Origin: Marinospirillum celere
GTDB lineage: Bacteria > Pseudomonadota > Gammaproteobacteria > Pseudomonadales > Halomonadaceae
Length of the DNA: 64,000 nucleotides
Assembly (NCBI RefSeq): GCF_900112235.1
Contig: NZ_FOLH01000003.1
Coordinates: 310,001-374,000 of the forward strand
Reading direction: 5' to 3'
The translations under genes and the position numbers were made by a program. This document shows positions 8,380-16,394 of the stretch, piece by piece. Each line of letters begins with the position of its first letter. The first letter of the stretch is position 1. The notes beneath the pieces were generated by a model that searched no databases, was not told the DNA's origin, and saw nothing but the letters and a program-made list of their open reading frames with translations.

Positions 8380-8406
8380 TCGTCGACTTACCTATTCAGA
8401 ACTTTA
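8380..8406 (-). promoter_or_regulatory. Candidate sigma-28 (FliA) promoter for fliD
   Basis: On the minus strand TAAAGTTC (8406-8399) is followed after 11 bases by GTCGACGA (8387-8380). The sigma-28 consensus is TAAAGTTT-N11-GCCGATAA, so the -35 matches 7 of 8, the spacing is exact, and the -10 matches 5 of 8. It points at fliD, whose start is 45 bases on. This fits the late-class control of filament cap genes. Confidence 0.5.
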
Positions 8407-8488
8407 GCCTGGGTTGCACTCAGTTACAAAGGTCGCTAGCTGGCGACCCGAGGCGGCAATTTTTTTCCGCTTTTTTTCAGGCAAAACA

Positions 8489-8520
8489 AAAAACCCGGGC
8501 TGTTTCCAGTCCGGGTTTTT
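8489..8520 (-). terminator. Intrinsic terminator after rpmG
   Basis: A symmetric hairpin with stem AAACCCGG / CCGGGTTT, flanked by A's on one side and T's on the other, works in either direction. On the minus strand it lies about 20 bases after the rpmG stop and separates the ribosomal protein genes from fliD. Confidence 0.85.
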
Positions 8521-8541
8521 CAGGTAACACCTGGAAGCCAA

Positions 8542-8697
8542 TTACTTGATTTTGGCTTCTTTGTAAGGAACAACCTTACGTACAACTGGATCGTACTTGT
8601 TGCGCTCCAGTTTTTCAGGAGTGTTACGCTTGCTTTTCATCGTGGTATAGAAGTGACCGGTGCCGGCACTGGATACCATTTTGATTTTTTCACGCAT
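8542..8697 (-). CDS. rpmG: 50S ribosomal protein L33
   Basis: This 51-residue protein starts [20 protein letters not shown] and ends VPYKEAKIK, a complete bacterial L33. The ATG is at 8697 and the TAA at 8542-8544. The four zinc-binding cysteines of some L33 forms are absent, so this is the zinc-independent (C-minus) type. It follows rpmB by 25 bases, the usual gammaproteobacterial rpmB-rpmG pair. Confidence 0.96.
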   Translation of the reverse strand: MREKIKMVSSAGTGHFYTTMKSKRNTPEKLERNKYDPVVRKVVPYKEAKIK

Positions 8698-8722
8698 GAT
8701 TCCGATTCCTTAGCTAAGGGGC

Positions 8723-8959
8723 TTAAACTTTTTCGCCACGCTTCTGGAGATCAGCAAGTACTTGCTCAATGCCCAGTTTGTCAATAATGCGCAGGCCCTT
8801 GGTGGAAACGCGCAGTTTGACGAAACGCTTTTGAGATTCAACCCAAAAACGGTGAACGTGAAGATTGGGCATAAAACGACGACGCGTTTTACGCTGTGAG
8901 TGGGAAACATTGTTTCCGGTCAGCGGCTTTTTACCGGTAACCTGGCAAACCATGGACAT
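8723..8959 (-). CDS. rpmB: 50S ribosomal protein L28
   Basis: This 78-residue protein matches L28 throughout: [37 protein letters not shown] and [15 protein letters not shown]. The usual start MSRVCQ is MSMVCQ here, giving two possible ATGs; the first is preferred because GGAGG lies seven bases before it. It is the first gene of the rpmB-rpmG pair and is driven by a promoter at the end of radC. Confidence 0.97.
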   Translation of the reverse strand: MSMVCQVTGKKPLTGNNVSHSQRKTRRRFMPNLHVHRFWVESQKRFVKLRVSTKGLRIIDKLGIEQVLADLQKRGEKV

Positions 8960-9114
8960 TTAGGTGCCTCCAGTCGATCTCAGGGCGCTTGGATTCTGAA
9001 TAAAAAGGTACGCAGAGCGACCTCGATCAAAGAATCCTTGGATGATGAAAAAATGAAAGGGCGCTTTATACCAAAAAGGCCGCGCACAGACAAGCAATTC
9101 TTAAAGCGGGCGCT

Positions 9115-9120
9115 ATTATA
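9115..9120 (-). promoter_or_regulatory. -10 element of the rpmB promoter
   Basis: A perfect TATAAT reads leftwards from 9120, followed by the GC-rich stretch AGCGCCCGC, the kind of discriminator found at stringently controlled ribosomal promoters. No good -35 hexamer stands at 17 bases. The element includes the TAA stop of radC, so promoter and coding sequence overlap. Confidence 0.55.
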
Positions 9121-9790
9121 GCAGACCTCGGGCAGCAAAGGACACAGGTTCACCATCGCCAATGATTAAGTGATCCAAAACTCTCACTTCAACCAGGGCC
9201 AGCGCCTCTTTTAGCCGTCGGGTAATCTGCTCATCAGCACCACTGGGTTCAGCCACACCCGAAGGGTGATTATGCGCCAGTATCACCGCAGCCGCATTGT
9301 GCGAGAGCACCAGTTTGACGACTTCCCGCGGATAGACAGAAGCACCATCCAGGGTGCCACGAAAAAGAATTTCAAAGTGCAGGACCCGATGCTGGTTATC
9401 CAGCAAGAGCAGTGCAAAAACCTCATGGGGCAGATGACGCAACTGCATTTGCAGATAACGGCCTGCCGCTTCTGGACTGGTTAGCCCCTCACCGCGTTTG
9501 ATTTCTGCTTCCAAGTGGCGACGCGCCATTTCCAGCACGGCTTGCAATTGAGCATACTTGGCAGCACCCAGGCCCAGATGACTACAAAATTCCCGCTGTC
9601 CAGCTGTTAACAGGCGCGGCAGTCCACCAAAAGCATCCAAAAGATGCCGGGCCAAGTCGACCGCACTTTTGCCAGTAACTCCTGTACGTAGAAAAATCGC
9701 CAATAACTCTGCATCAGTGAGCGCTTCAGGGCCTTTAGCCAATAGCTTTTCTCTGGGGCGCTCATCGGCTGGCCAATGGTTAATACCCAT
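9116..9790 (-). CDS. radC: RadC family JAB-domain protein
   Basis: This 224-residue protein is the chromosomal RadC beside the rpmB/coaBC locus found in many proteobacteria. The N-terminus [32 protein letters not shown] is a helix-hairpin-helix region, and the C-terminal JAB/MPN metallo-domain has LAHNHPSG followed by D at the right spacing ([17 protein letters not shown]). Despite the name, a direct DNA-repair role is not established. The ATG follows AAGGAGG by six bases. The gene is divergent from coaBC, 90 bases away. Confidence 0.95.
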   Translation of the reverse strand: MGINHWPADERPREKLLAKGPEALTDAELLAIFLRTGVTGKSAVDLARHLLDAFGGLPRLLTAGQREFCSHLGLGAAKYAQLQAVLEMARRHLEAEIKRGEGLTSPEAAGRYLQMQLRHLPHEVFALLLLDNQHRVLHFEILFRGTLDGASVYPREVVKLVLSHNAAAVILAHNHPSGVAEPSGADEQITRRLKEALALVEVRVLDHLIIGDGEPVSFAARGLL

Positions 9791-9880
9791 TTATAACCTC
9801 CTTGTTTCTTAGGTTCATTTCTCAGTAAAAGCCGAAACATGGTAAGGTTAGCTTCTTTATTTAGTCGGGTTAATTGATCC

Positions 9881-11140
9881 ATGACAGGTCTGGTCAACAA
9901 ACGCGTTTTACTGGGAGTCAGCGGCGGTATTGCTGCTTACAAAACAGCTTACTTGGCTCGCCTTTTGGTTAAGGCTGGGGCAGAAGTCCGGGTCGTGATG
10001 ACCGAGGGCGCTAAAGCCTTTGTACAACCTCTGACCTTCCAGGCACTCACCGGCAATCCAGTGCATGACAGGCTACTGGATGATGAGGCTGAAGCCGGTA
10101 TGGGGCATATTGAGCTGGCTCGCTGGGCGGATTTGGTTTTTATCGCACCAGCCAGTGCTGACCTCATGGCCCGCCTAGCCAGTGGTATGGCCAATGATCT
10201 GCTAACAACCCTTTGCCTGGCCACCCCTGCGCCTGTGCACCTGGCTCCGGCAATGAACCAGGGGATGTGGCAGCATCCGGCAACTCAACGCAACCTAAGC
10301 AGCCTCAAAGCTCTGGGTTACCATTTATTGGCACCCGCCGAAGGCGAACAAGCCTGTGGTGATCAGGGGCCAGGTCGCCTTCCTGAGCCCGAAGAGCTCC
10401 TTGAACAGATTGCTTTGTTTTTCCAAGCACCAGACCAGCGTTGCAACGCTGAACTGCCCGGGCGTGGTCTTAAGATCACCCTCACGGCAGGCCCCACGCA
10501 GGAACCGCTGGACCCTGTGCGCTATCTATCCAATCACAGCTCCGGGAAAATGGGGTTTGCGCTCGCTCAGGCCGCCGCGGAACTGGGAGCAAAAGTTCAC
10601 CTAATTGCCGGACCGGTTCAACTATCCACACCACCAGGTGTCCAGCGTGTGGATGTAGTGACAGCTCAAGAAATGCTGGAAAGCTGTCAGCAGCTACAAG
10701 CACAAACCGATATCTTTATCGCCTGCGCGGCTGTTGCTGACTATCGCGTGGAATCCATTGCTGATCAAAAAATCAAGAAGCAGCCGGGGCAACAGGAAAT
10801 GCTTTTAAAGCTGGTTGAAAACCCGGATATTCTGGCAACCCTGGCCACCAGTCAGTCATCCCGCCCCTTTTGCGTGGGTTTTGCTGCAGAAACCCAGGCG
10901 GTGGAAGACTATGCCCGCCGCAAGCTTGAAAAGAAAAACCTGGACGCCATTATTGCCAATGATGTCAGCGACACCAGGATCGGCTTTGGCAGCGACCATA
11001 ATCAAGTCACCTTTATCTACCGAGAAAAAGGGGAGTTTTATCAGGAAGCCCTACCCTTAGCGAGCAAGATCGACCTGAGCCGCCAACTGCTACTCAAAAT
11101 CTTTAAACTCTACTCCAAGCAGGATTTAACCCGTTCATGA
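9881..11140 (+). CDS. coaBC: Bifunctional phosphopantothenoylcysteine decarboxylase/phosphopantothenate-cysteine ligase CoaBC
   Basis: This 419-residue enzyme carries out two steps of coenzyme A synthesis. Residues 1-190 are the FMN-dependent CoaC decarboxylase: [13 protein letters not shown], a catalytic His in HIELARWAD and the APAMN motif ([10 protein letters not shown]). Residues from about 195 are the CoaB ligase: [25 protein letters not shown] and AAVADYR. The ATG lacks a clear ribosome site, but the N-terminus fits the family. It overlaps dut by four bases (ATGA). Confidence 0.97.
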   Translation: MTGLVNKRVLLGVSGGIAAYKTAYLARLLVKAGAEVRVVMTEGAKAFVQPLTFQALTGNPVHDRLLDDEAEAGMGHIELARWADLVFIAPASADLMARLASGMANDLLTTLCLATPAPVHLAPAMNQGMWQHPATQRNLSSLKALGYHLLAPAEGEQACGDQGPGRLPEPEELLEQIALFFQAPDQRCNAELPGRGLKITLTAGPTQEPLDPVRYLSNHSSGKMGFALAQAAAELGAKVHLIAGPVQLSTPPGVQRVDVVTAQEMLESCQQLQAQTDIFIACAAVADYRVESIADQKIKKQPGQQEMLLKLVENPDILATLATSQSSRPFCVGFAAETQAVEDYARRKLEKKNLDAIIANDVSDTRIGFGSDHNQVTFIYREKGEFYQEALPLASKIDLSRQLLLKIFKLYSKQDLTRS

Positions 11141-11598
11141 ACCACCCAAAAATTGCCGTTAAACTTCTCGATTCACGCCTAGGCAAAGAACTTCCCCTCC
11201 CAACCTATGCCACTGAAGGCTCAGCTGGCATGGATTTGCGTGCTCTTTTGGATGAACCCTTAACTCTTCAGCCTGGAGACACGCATCTGGTTAGAACCGG
11301 CCTGTCCATTCATTTGGCTGATCCAGGCTTGGCCGGGATGATACTTCCCCGTTCCGGGTTGGGTCATAAGCACGGTATCGTTCTCGGCAACCTGGTTGGT
11401 TTGATCGATTCCGACTACCAGGGTGAACTAATGATTTCTGTTTGGAACCGGGGCCAGAAAAGCTTCACTCTGGAACCCGGTGAGCGCCTTGCCCAGTACG
11501 TTATTGTCCCGGTTATTCAAGCTGAGCTGGAGGTTGTGGAAAACTTTGCTGACAGCAGCCGGGGCGCTGGAGGCTTTGGCAGTTCAGGCCGTCATTAA
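11137..11598 (+). CDS. dut: dUTP diphosphatase (dUTPase)
   Basis: This 153-residue trimeric dUTPase hydrolyses dUTP to dUMP and pyrophosphate, keeping uracil out of DNA. The five motifs are complete: [32 protein letters not shown] (with the catalytic Asp), GERLAQYV and the C-terminal [12 protein letters not shown]. Translation is coupled to coaBC through a four-base overlap, and algC follows 20 bases later, the standard order in this group. Confidence 0.98.
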   Translation: MNHPKIAVKLLDSRLGKELPLPTYATEGSAGMDLRALLDEPLTLQPGDTHLVRTGLSIHLADPGLAGMILPRSGLGHKHGIVLGNLVGLIDSDYQGELMISVWNRGQKSFTLEPGERLAQYVIVPVIQAELEVVENFADSSRGAGGFGSSGRH

Positions 11599-11618
11599 GC
11601 CAAAATAAAGGATTAAGA

Positions 11619-12998
11619 ATGACTGAAGTTCCCGCCTCAATTTTTCGTGCCTACGATATTCGTGGAATAGTCGGCAAAACCCTGACGCCTGAAATTGTCA
11701 GACACCTAGGCCTGGCACTCGGCTCAGAAGCCGCTGCACGGGGCGAAACCACCCTGGTGGTTGCCCGAGACGGGCGCATCTCTGGGCCGGAGCTGCTGGA
11801 AGCTTTGAAAGAGGGTCTTACAGCAACGGGGCGGGATGTGATTGATATTGGTCAAGTGCCCACCCCGACGCTCTATTTTGCTGCCCACCACCTGCAAGGC
11901 ACCCAATCTGGAATCATGGTCACGGGCAGTCATAACCCACCCGATTACAATGGCTTTAAATGCATGCTTGCCGGGGAAACACTATCCGGCGCAGCGATCC
12001 AGGATTTGTACCGCCGCATCCAGGAAGCCGATTACAAATATGGCCTGGGCTTTATTAAAAAACGCGACCTGGGCGAAGACTATCTTCAGGCTATCCTTTC
12101 CCGCACCCAGCTTAAACGTCCTTTAAAAGTCGTGCTTGATGCGGGTAATGGTGTCACTGGTGAACTGGGCCCCAAACTGTTACAGCGCCTGGGCTGCGAA
12201 GTCATCCCTTTATTTACTGAAATTGATGGCACCTTTCCCAACCATCACCCAGATCCGGGCAAGCTGGAAAACCTGACTGAGCTGCTAGCGACTGTGAAAG
12301 CCGAAAAAGCCGACCTGGGTCTGGGTTTTGATGGTGATGGTGACCGTGTTGGGGTCGTCACCCCTTCAGGCCGACTCGTTTACCCTGACCACCTGATGAT
12401 GGTTTTTGCCGAAGACCTCTTAGCGCGCAACCCTGGAGCCAAGATCATTTATGATGTCAAATGCACCGGCAAGTTAGGTGAAGTCATCAGCCAGGCAGGC
12501 GGTCAACCCGAGATGTACAAAACCGGTCATTCTTTGATCAAAGCCCGGATGAAAGAAACCGGTGCCCTGCTGGGCGGTGAAATGAGCGGGCATATTTTCT
12601 TCAAAGAAAACTGGTATGGCTTTGATGATGGCCTCTATGCTGCTGTACGCTTACTAGAGATTTTGGCCCAGCAAGACGAAAATGCGGATGATTTTTTTAA
12701 CCGTTACCCCCAAAATATCGCCACCCCGGAAATCAACATCCCCGTTACCGATGAAAACAAATTTGCTCTGGTCGAACGCCTGAGCAATGAAGGAGAATTT
12801 GGAAACGGCAAGAAAACCACTTTGGATGGCATCCGGGTTGACTACCCTGATGGCTGGGGTCTTTGCAGAGCATCCAATACCACACCCGTACTGGTACTGC
12901 GTTTTGAAGGCCATACACAAGAAGCCCTGGAAGGAATAGCCGACCGCTTTCACCAGGCACTACAAAATATTGACCCTTCGTTAACCTTTGATATCTGA
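11619..12998 (+). CDS. algC: Phosphomannomutase/phosphoglucomutase AlgC
   Basis: This 459-residue alpha-D-phosphohexomutase interconverts the 6- and 1-phosphates of mannose or glucose, feeding polysaccharide and LPS synthesis. The phosphoserine loop TGSHNPPDYNGFK, the Mg-binding DGDGDR and the sugar-binding GGEMSGH are intact. Length is close to P. aeruginosa AlgC, and the position between dut and argB is the Pseudomonas-type arrangement. AAAGGATT precedes the ATG. Confidence 0.95.
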   Translation: MTEVPASIFRAYDIRGIVGKTLTPEIVRHLGLALGSEAAARGETTLVVARDGRISGPELLEALKEGLTATGRDVIDIGQVPTPTLYFAAHHLQGTQSGIMVTGSHNPPDYNGFKCMLAGETLSGAAIQDLYRRIQEADYKYGLGFIKKRDLGEDYLQAILSRTQLKRPLKVVLDAGNGVTGELGPKLLQRLGCEVIPLFTEIDGTFPNHHPDPGKLENLTELLATVKAEKADLGLGFDGDGDRVGVVTPSGRLVYPDHLMMVFAEDLLARNPGAKIIYDVKCTGKLGEVISQAGGQPEMYKTGHSLIKARMKETGALLGGEMSGHIFFKENWYGFDDGLYAAVRLLEILAQQDENADDFFNRYPQNIATPEINIPVTDENKFALVERLSNEGEFGNGKKTTLDGIRVDYPDGWGLCRASNTTPVLVLRFEGHTQEALEGIADRFHQALQNIDPSLTFDI

Positions 12999-13925
<927 letters not shown>

Positions 13926-13939
13926 CAGGTAGGTTAAAC

Positions 13940-14545
13940 GTGGAAAACCAGTCTTCAACAACACGAAAAAAGAAGTCACAGCGTAAAGACGAAATCCTTC
14001 AAGCCCTGGCATTAATGCTGGAGAATCAGGAAAGCAAGATCACGACTGCTTCCCTGGCTAAAAAGGTTGGTGTTTCAGAAGCAGCCCTCTATCGGCATTT
14101 TCCCGGCAAAGCCAAGATGTTTGAAGGGCTGATAGAGTTTATTGAAGACAGCCTGTTTACCCGCATCAACCTGATCATCAAAGAACAGAACGCCACCCTG
14201 GTTCGCTGTGAGCACCTGTTAACCCTGCTGCTTGGTTTTGCTGAACACAACCCAGGGCTTTGCCGGCTACTCACTGGTGATGCTCTGGTGGGTGAAGATG
14301 AAGAACTACGGAATCGCATCACCCGCCTGTTTGACCGGATTGAAAGCCAGATCAAACAGATCCTGCGTGAAACCGAAATCCGTGAAGGCAAGAAAGTAGC
14401 CCTTTCAACCACCGCTGCAGCCAGCATGCTCCTGGCCATCGTTGAAGGACGCATCGTCCAATATGTACGCAGCGGCTTTAGACGCCCACCCACCCACGAA
14501 TGGCCGGTACAGTGGCAGCATCTTGCTGAAGGGCTGGTGGTTTGA
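13940..14545 (+). CDS. slmA: Nucleoid occlusion factor SlmA (TetR family)
   Basis: This 201-residue TetR-like protein binds specific chromosomal sites and blocks FtsZ ring formation over the nucleoid. The basic N-terminus KKKSQRKDEILQALALML leads to the helix-turn-helix KITTASLAKKVGVSEAALYRHF (about residues 34-55), followed by the SlmA-specific PGKAKMFEGLIEFIEDSLF. The start is GTG at 13940, after AGGT. It is 14 bases from argB, the usual neighbour in this group. Confidence 0.95.
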   Translation: MENQSSTTRKKKSQRKDEILQALALMLENQESKITTASLAKKVGVSEAALYRHFPGKAKMFEGLIEFIEDSLFTRINLIIKEQNATLVRCEHLLTLLLGFAEHNPGLCRLLTGDALVGEDEELRNRITRLFDRIESQIKQILRETEIREGKKVALSTTAAASMLLAIVEGRIVQYVRSGFRRPPTHEWPVQWQHLAEGLVV

Positions 14546-14559
14546 TCTAGATCAAAAAA

Positions 14560-14588
14560 TTGATTCACTCAAAGAATCTACCTACTAT
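14560..14588 (+). promoter_or_regulatory. Candidate sigma-70 promoter of the LuxR-hydrolase gene
   Basis: TTGATT (14560-14565) and TACTAT (14583-14588) are 17 bases apart, 36 bases before the GTG start. An inverted repeat CTACCTA (14578-14584) / TAGGTAG (14613-14619) overlaps the -10 and reaches the ribosome site, and could be an operator, possibly for the gene's own product. Confidence 0.5.
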
Positions 14589-14624
14589 TAGCGATATCTT
14601 TTTGGGATCGTCTAGGTAGGGACT

Positions 14625-16322
14625 GTGCGTCAAGCTATAAAACCGTTAATACTTACTGGCAGTAAGCTGAAAAGCTCAGTACCCCAGGAAACAGAGTTAC
14701 TCAATCATTTGGTAAAAGCGGTCGCCAAAGGTGAGGTAGCCTATGAGCAACTAATCAACCAACTGCTTCCTGTGCTTCAAGCTCACCACCAACTTCCTAC
14801 TGAAGCTGCATTACAACTCTCCACTGCTCTCATTGAAATTGAGGAAGCGGCTCTTGCAGAAGACCGGCTACATGCTTTAGTGAGCCAACAGATCACTCCG
14901 GCTTTGGCTATTAATGACGCTGGGCAGGTTCTTACAGTTAATCAGCAAGCCAGCCAACTCCTTCAATTAGAAATCGGGGATGGCTTGGCTGCTCTGGGTG
15001 TCAGCAAAAAAGACTTTCAGGCATTTCGGCAAAGGCTCAGCCGCGAACCTGGCCCAACACTTATCAAAGTACATACACCAGCCAGCTTACATCAAAAGCA
15101 GCCCCTTATTTTAATTGGCAATTATCATGCTGACTATCAGGCCTACCTTCTAGTGGGGCTTCAGCATCAGTGGCCAGCTTCCATTGATCTAGCCTTACAG
15201 GAACTCTTTAACCTGACTGCCAGCGAGCGTGAAATTTTAGCCGGTCTTGCCCGCGGCCTTAGCAGCGAACAACTCGCTCAGGAGCGACAACGCTCCCTGG
15301 GCACCGTGCGCCAGCAAGTCAAAAGCCTGCTCAATAAAATGGGCGCCAAAAGCCAGTTACAAGTAGCCACTCTTGCTGCTGCCGCTACCAATGCCAGTCG
15401 CCAGCAACAAGGCCTTTCGTATCAGCAGCCCTCTAGCGAGACTCACTACCCCTTCCGTATTGGTGAGCTGACCCGCAATGGCCGAAAACTGGGCTGGCGC
15501 CGCTTTGGGGACCCTAAAGGCAAAAAAGTTATCTTGCTGCATGGGCCATCTTTTGGTGCAGGTGACTACCTAATCGAGCGTCAACTTGCTTCAGAACAAG
15601 GGCTGGATGTCTATGCGTTAGAAAGAGCTGGTTATGGACGCAGCCACCCACCGGCCAAAGATGAAGACCCCCTCGAATGCCAGGTCCAGGATCTACTGGC
15701 CTTTATGACTCAGCAACAGTTAAATCAGGTATTAATTCTGGCGCATGAAGTTGCCCTGATTCCGGCATTGGCTGTTGCGTCCCGGTACCCTGAGCGGGTC
15801 AGAGGAATTTTGGGTATTTCCTGTGCCCCACCTTTTCGTGAACTGGAACAAATCCAGGTGATGCCTGATCATCAAGGCATCTTTATCCAAGCCGCACGCC
15901 ATGCACCTTGGGTGGCGAGATTAATGACACGACTCCTGCTCGTTCGAGCCCGCCAACTCGGACCTAATCATTGGACCGATGTCATCTTTCAAGGACTTGA
16001 AGCCGAGCAAGAAGTCTTACGTTCACCCCAACACCAAAGCGGTATCATCAGCACCTATAGCTTTTACCTCAACCAGATGGGTGTTGGCTTTGAAGTGGAT
16101 TTACAAGTCATGCTCAAGGACTGGTCACCGCTACTGCAAAAACTCACCTGCCCCTTACAACTGATTCATGGTGAACTAAATGCCACAACACCGGCAGCCA
16201 ACTTATCACTCTTCACAGAAATTCAACCTCAAACTCAAATAGACCAAATCGAAAAGGCCGGACTCACCCTGGCACTGTCGCATGCTGAACTCATTTACCA
16301 GCGCGCCAGAGCCATGGCATAA
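14625..16322 (+). CDS. LuxR-type regulator fused to a degenerate alpha/beta-hydrolase domain
   Basis: This 565-residue protein has three parts: an N-terminal helical and PAS-like region (about 1-185, with ALAINDAGQVLTVNQQASQLL), a LuxR/GerE helix-turn-helix (about 197-251, LTASEREILAGLARGLS and LGTVRQQVKSLLNKMG), and an alpha/beta-hydrolase fold (about 275-565). In the hydrolase the nucleophile elbow usually reads GHSxG; here it is LAHEVA, so Glu375 stands where Ser is expected. The usual acid is Asn519 in HGELNATTP; His553 remains. The domain is probably a ligand-binding sensor rather than an enzyme. The start is GTG after TAGGTAGGGA. It is not coupled to slmA, 79 bases upstream. The ligand and target genes are unknown. 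Confidence 0.75.
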   Translation: MRQAIKPLILTGSKLKSSVPQETELLNHLVKAVAKGEVAYEQLINQLLPVLQAHHQLPTEAALQLSTALIEIEEAALAEDRLHALVSQQITPALAINDAGQVLTVNQQASQLLQLEIGDGLAALGVSKKDFQAFRQRLSREPGPTLIKVHTPASLHQKQPLILIGNYHADYQAYLLVGLQHQWPASIDLALQELFNLTASEREILAGLARGLSSEQLAQERQRSLGTVRQQVKSLLNKMGAKSQLQVATLAAAATNASRQQQGLSYQQPSSETHYPFRIGELTRNGRKLGWRRFGDPKGKKVILLHGPSFGAGDYLIERQLASEQGLDVYALERAGYGRSHPPAKDEDPLECQVQDLLAFMTQQQLNQVLILAHEVALIPALAVASRYPERVRGILGISCAPPFRELEQIQVMPDHQGIFIQAARHAPWVARLMTRLLLVRARQLGPNHWTDVIFQGLEAEQEVLRSPQHQSGIISTYSFYLNQMGVGFEVDLQVMLKDWSPLLQKLTCPLQLIHGELNATTPAANLSLFTEIQPQTQIDQIEKAGLTLALSHAELIYQRARAMA

Positions 16323-16324
16323 AA

Positions 16325-16357
16325 TAGAAAAAAAGCCCACCTTCAAAAGAAGTGGGC
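16325..16357 (-). terminator. Intrinsic terminator of the FG-GAP lipoprotein gene
   Basis: On the minus strand GCCCACTTC pairs with GAAGGTGGGC around a TTTT loop, followed by seven T's and more A/T. It lies 38 bases beyond the lipoprotein stop and also fills the short convergent gap after the LuxR-hydrolase gene. Confidence 0.85.
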
Positions 16358-16394
16358 AACAAGGAAAAAACCTGAATATTCTGGTTAAGTCTAA

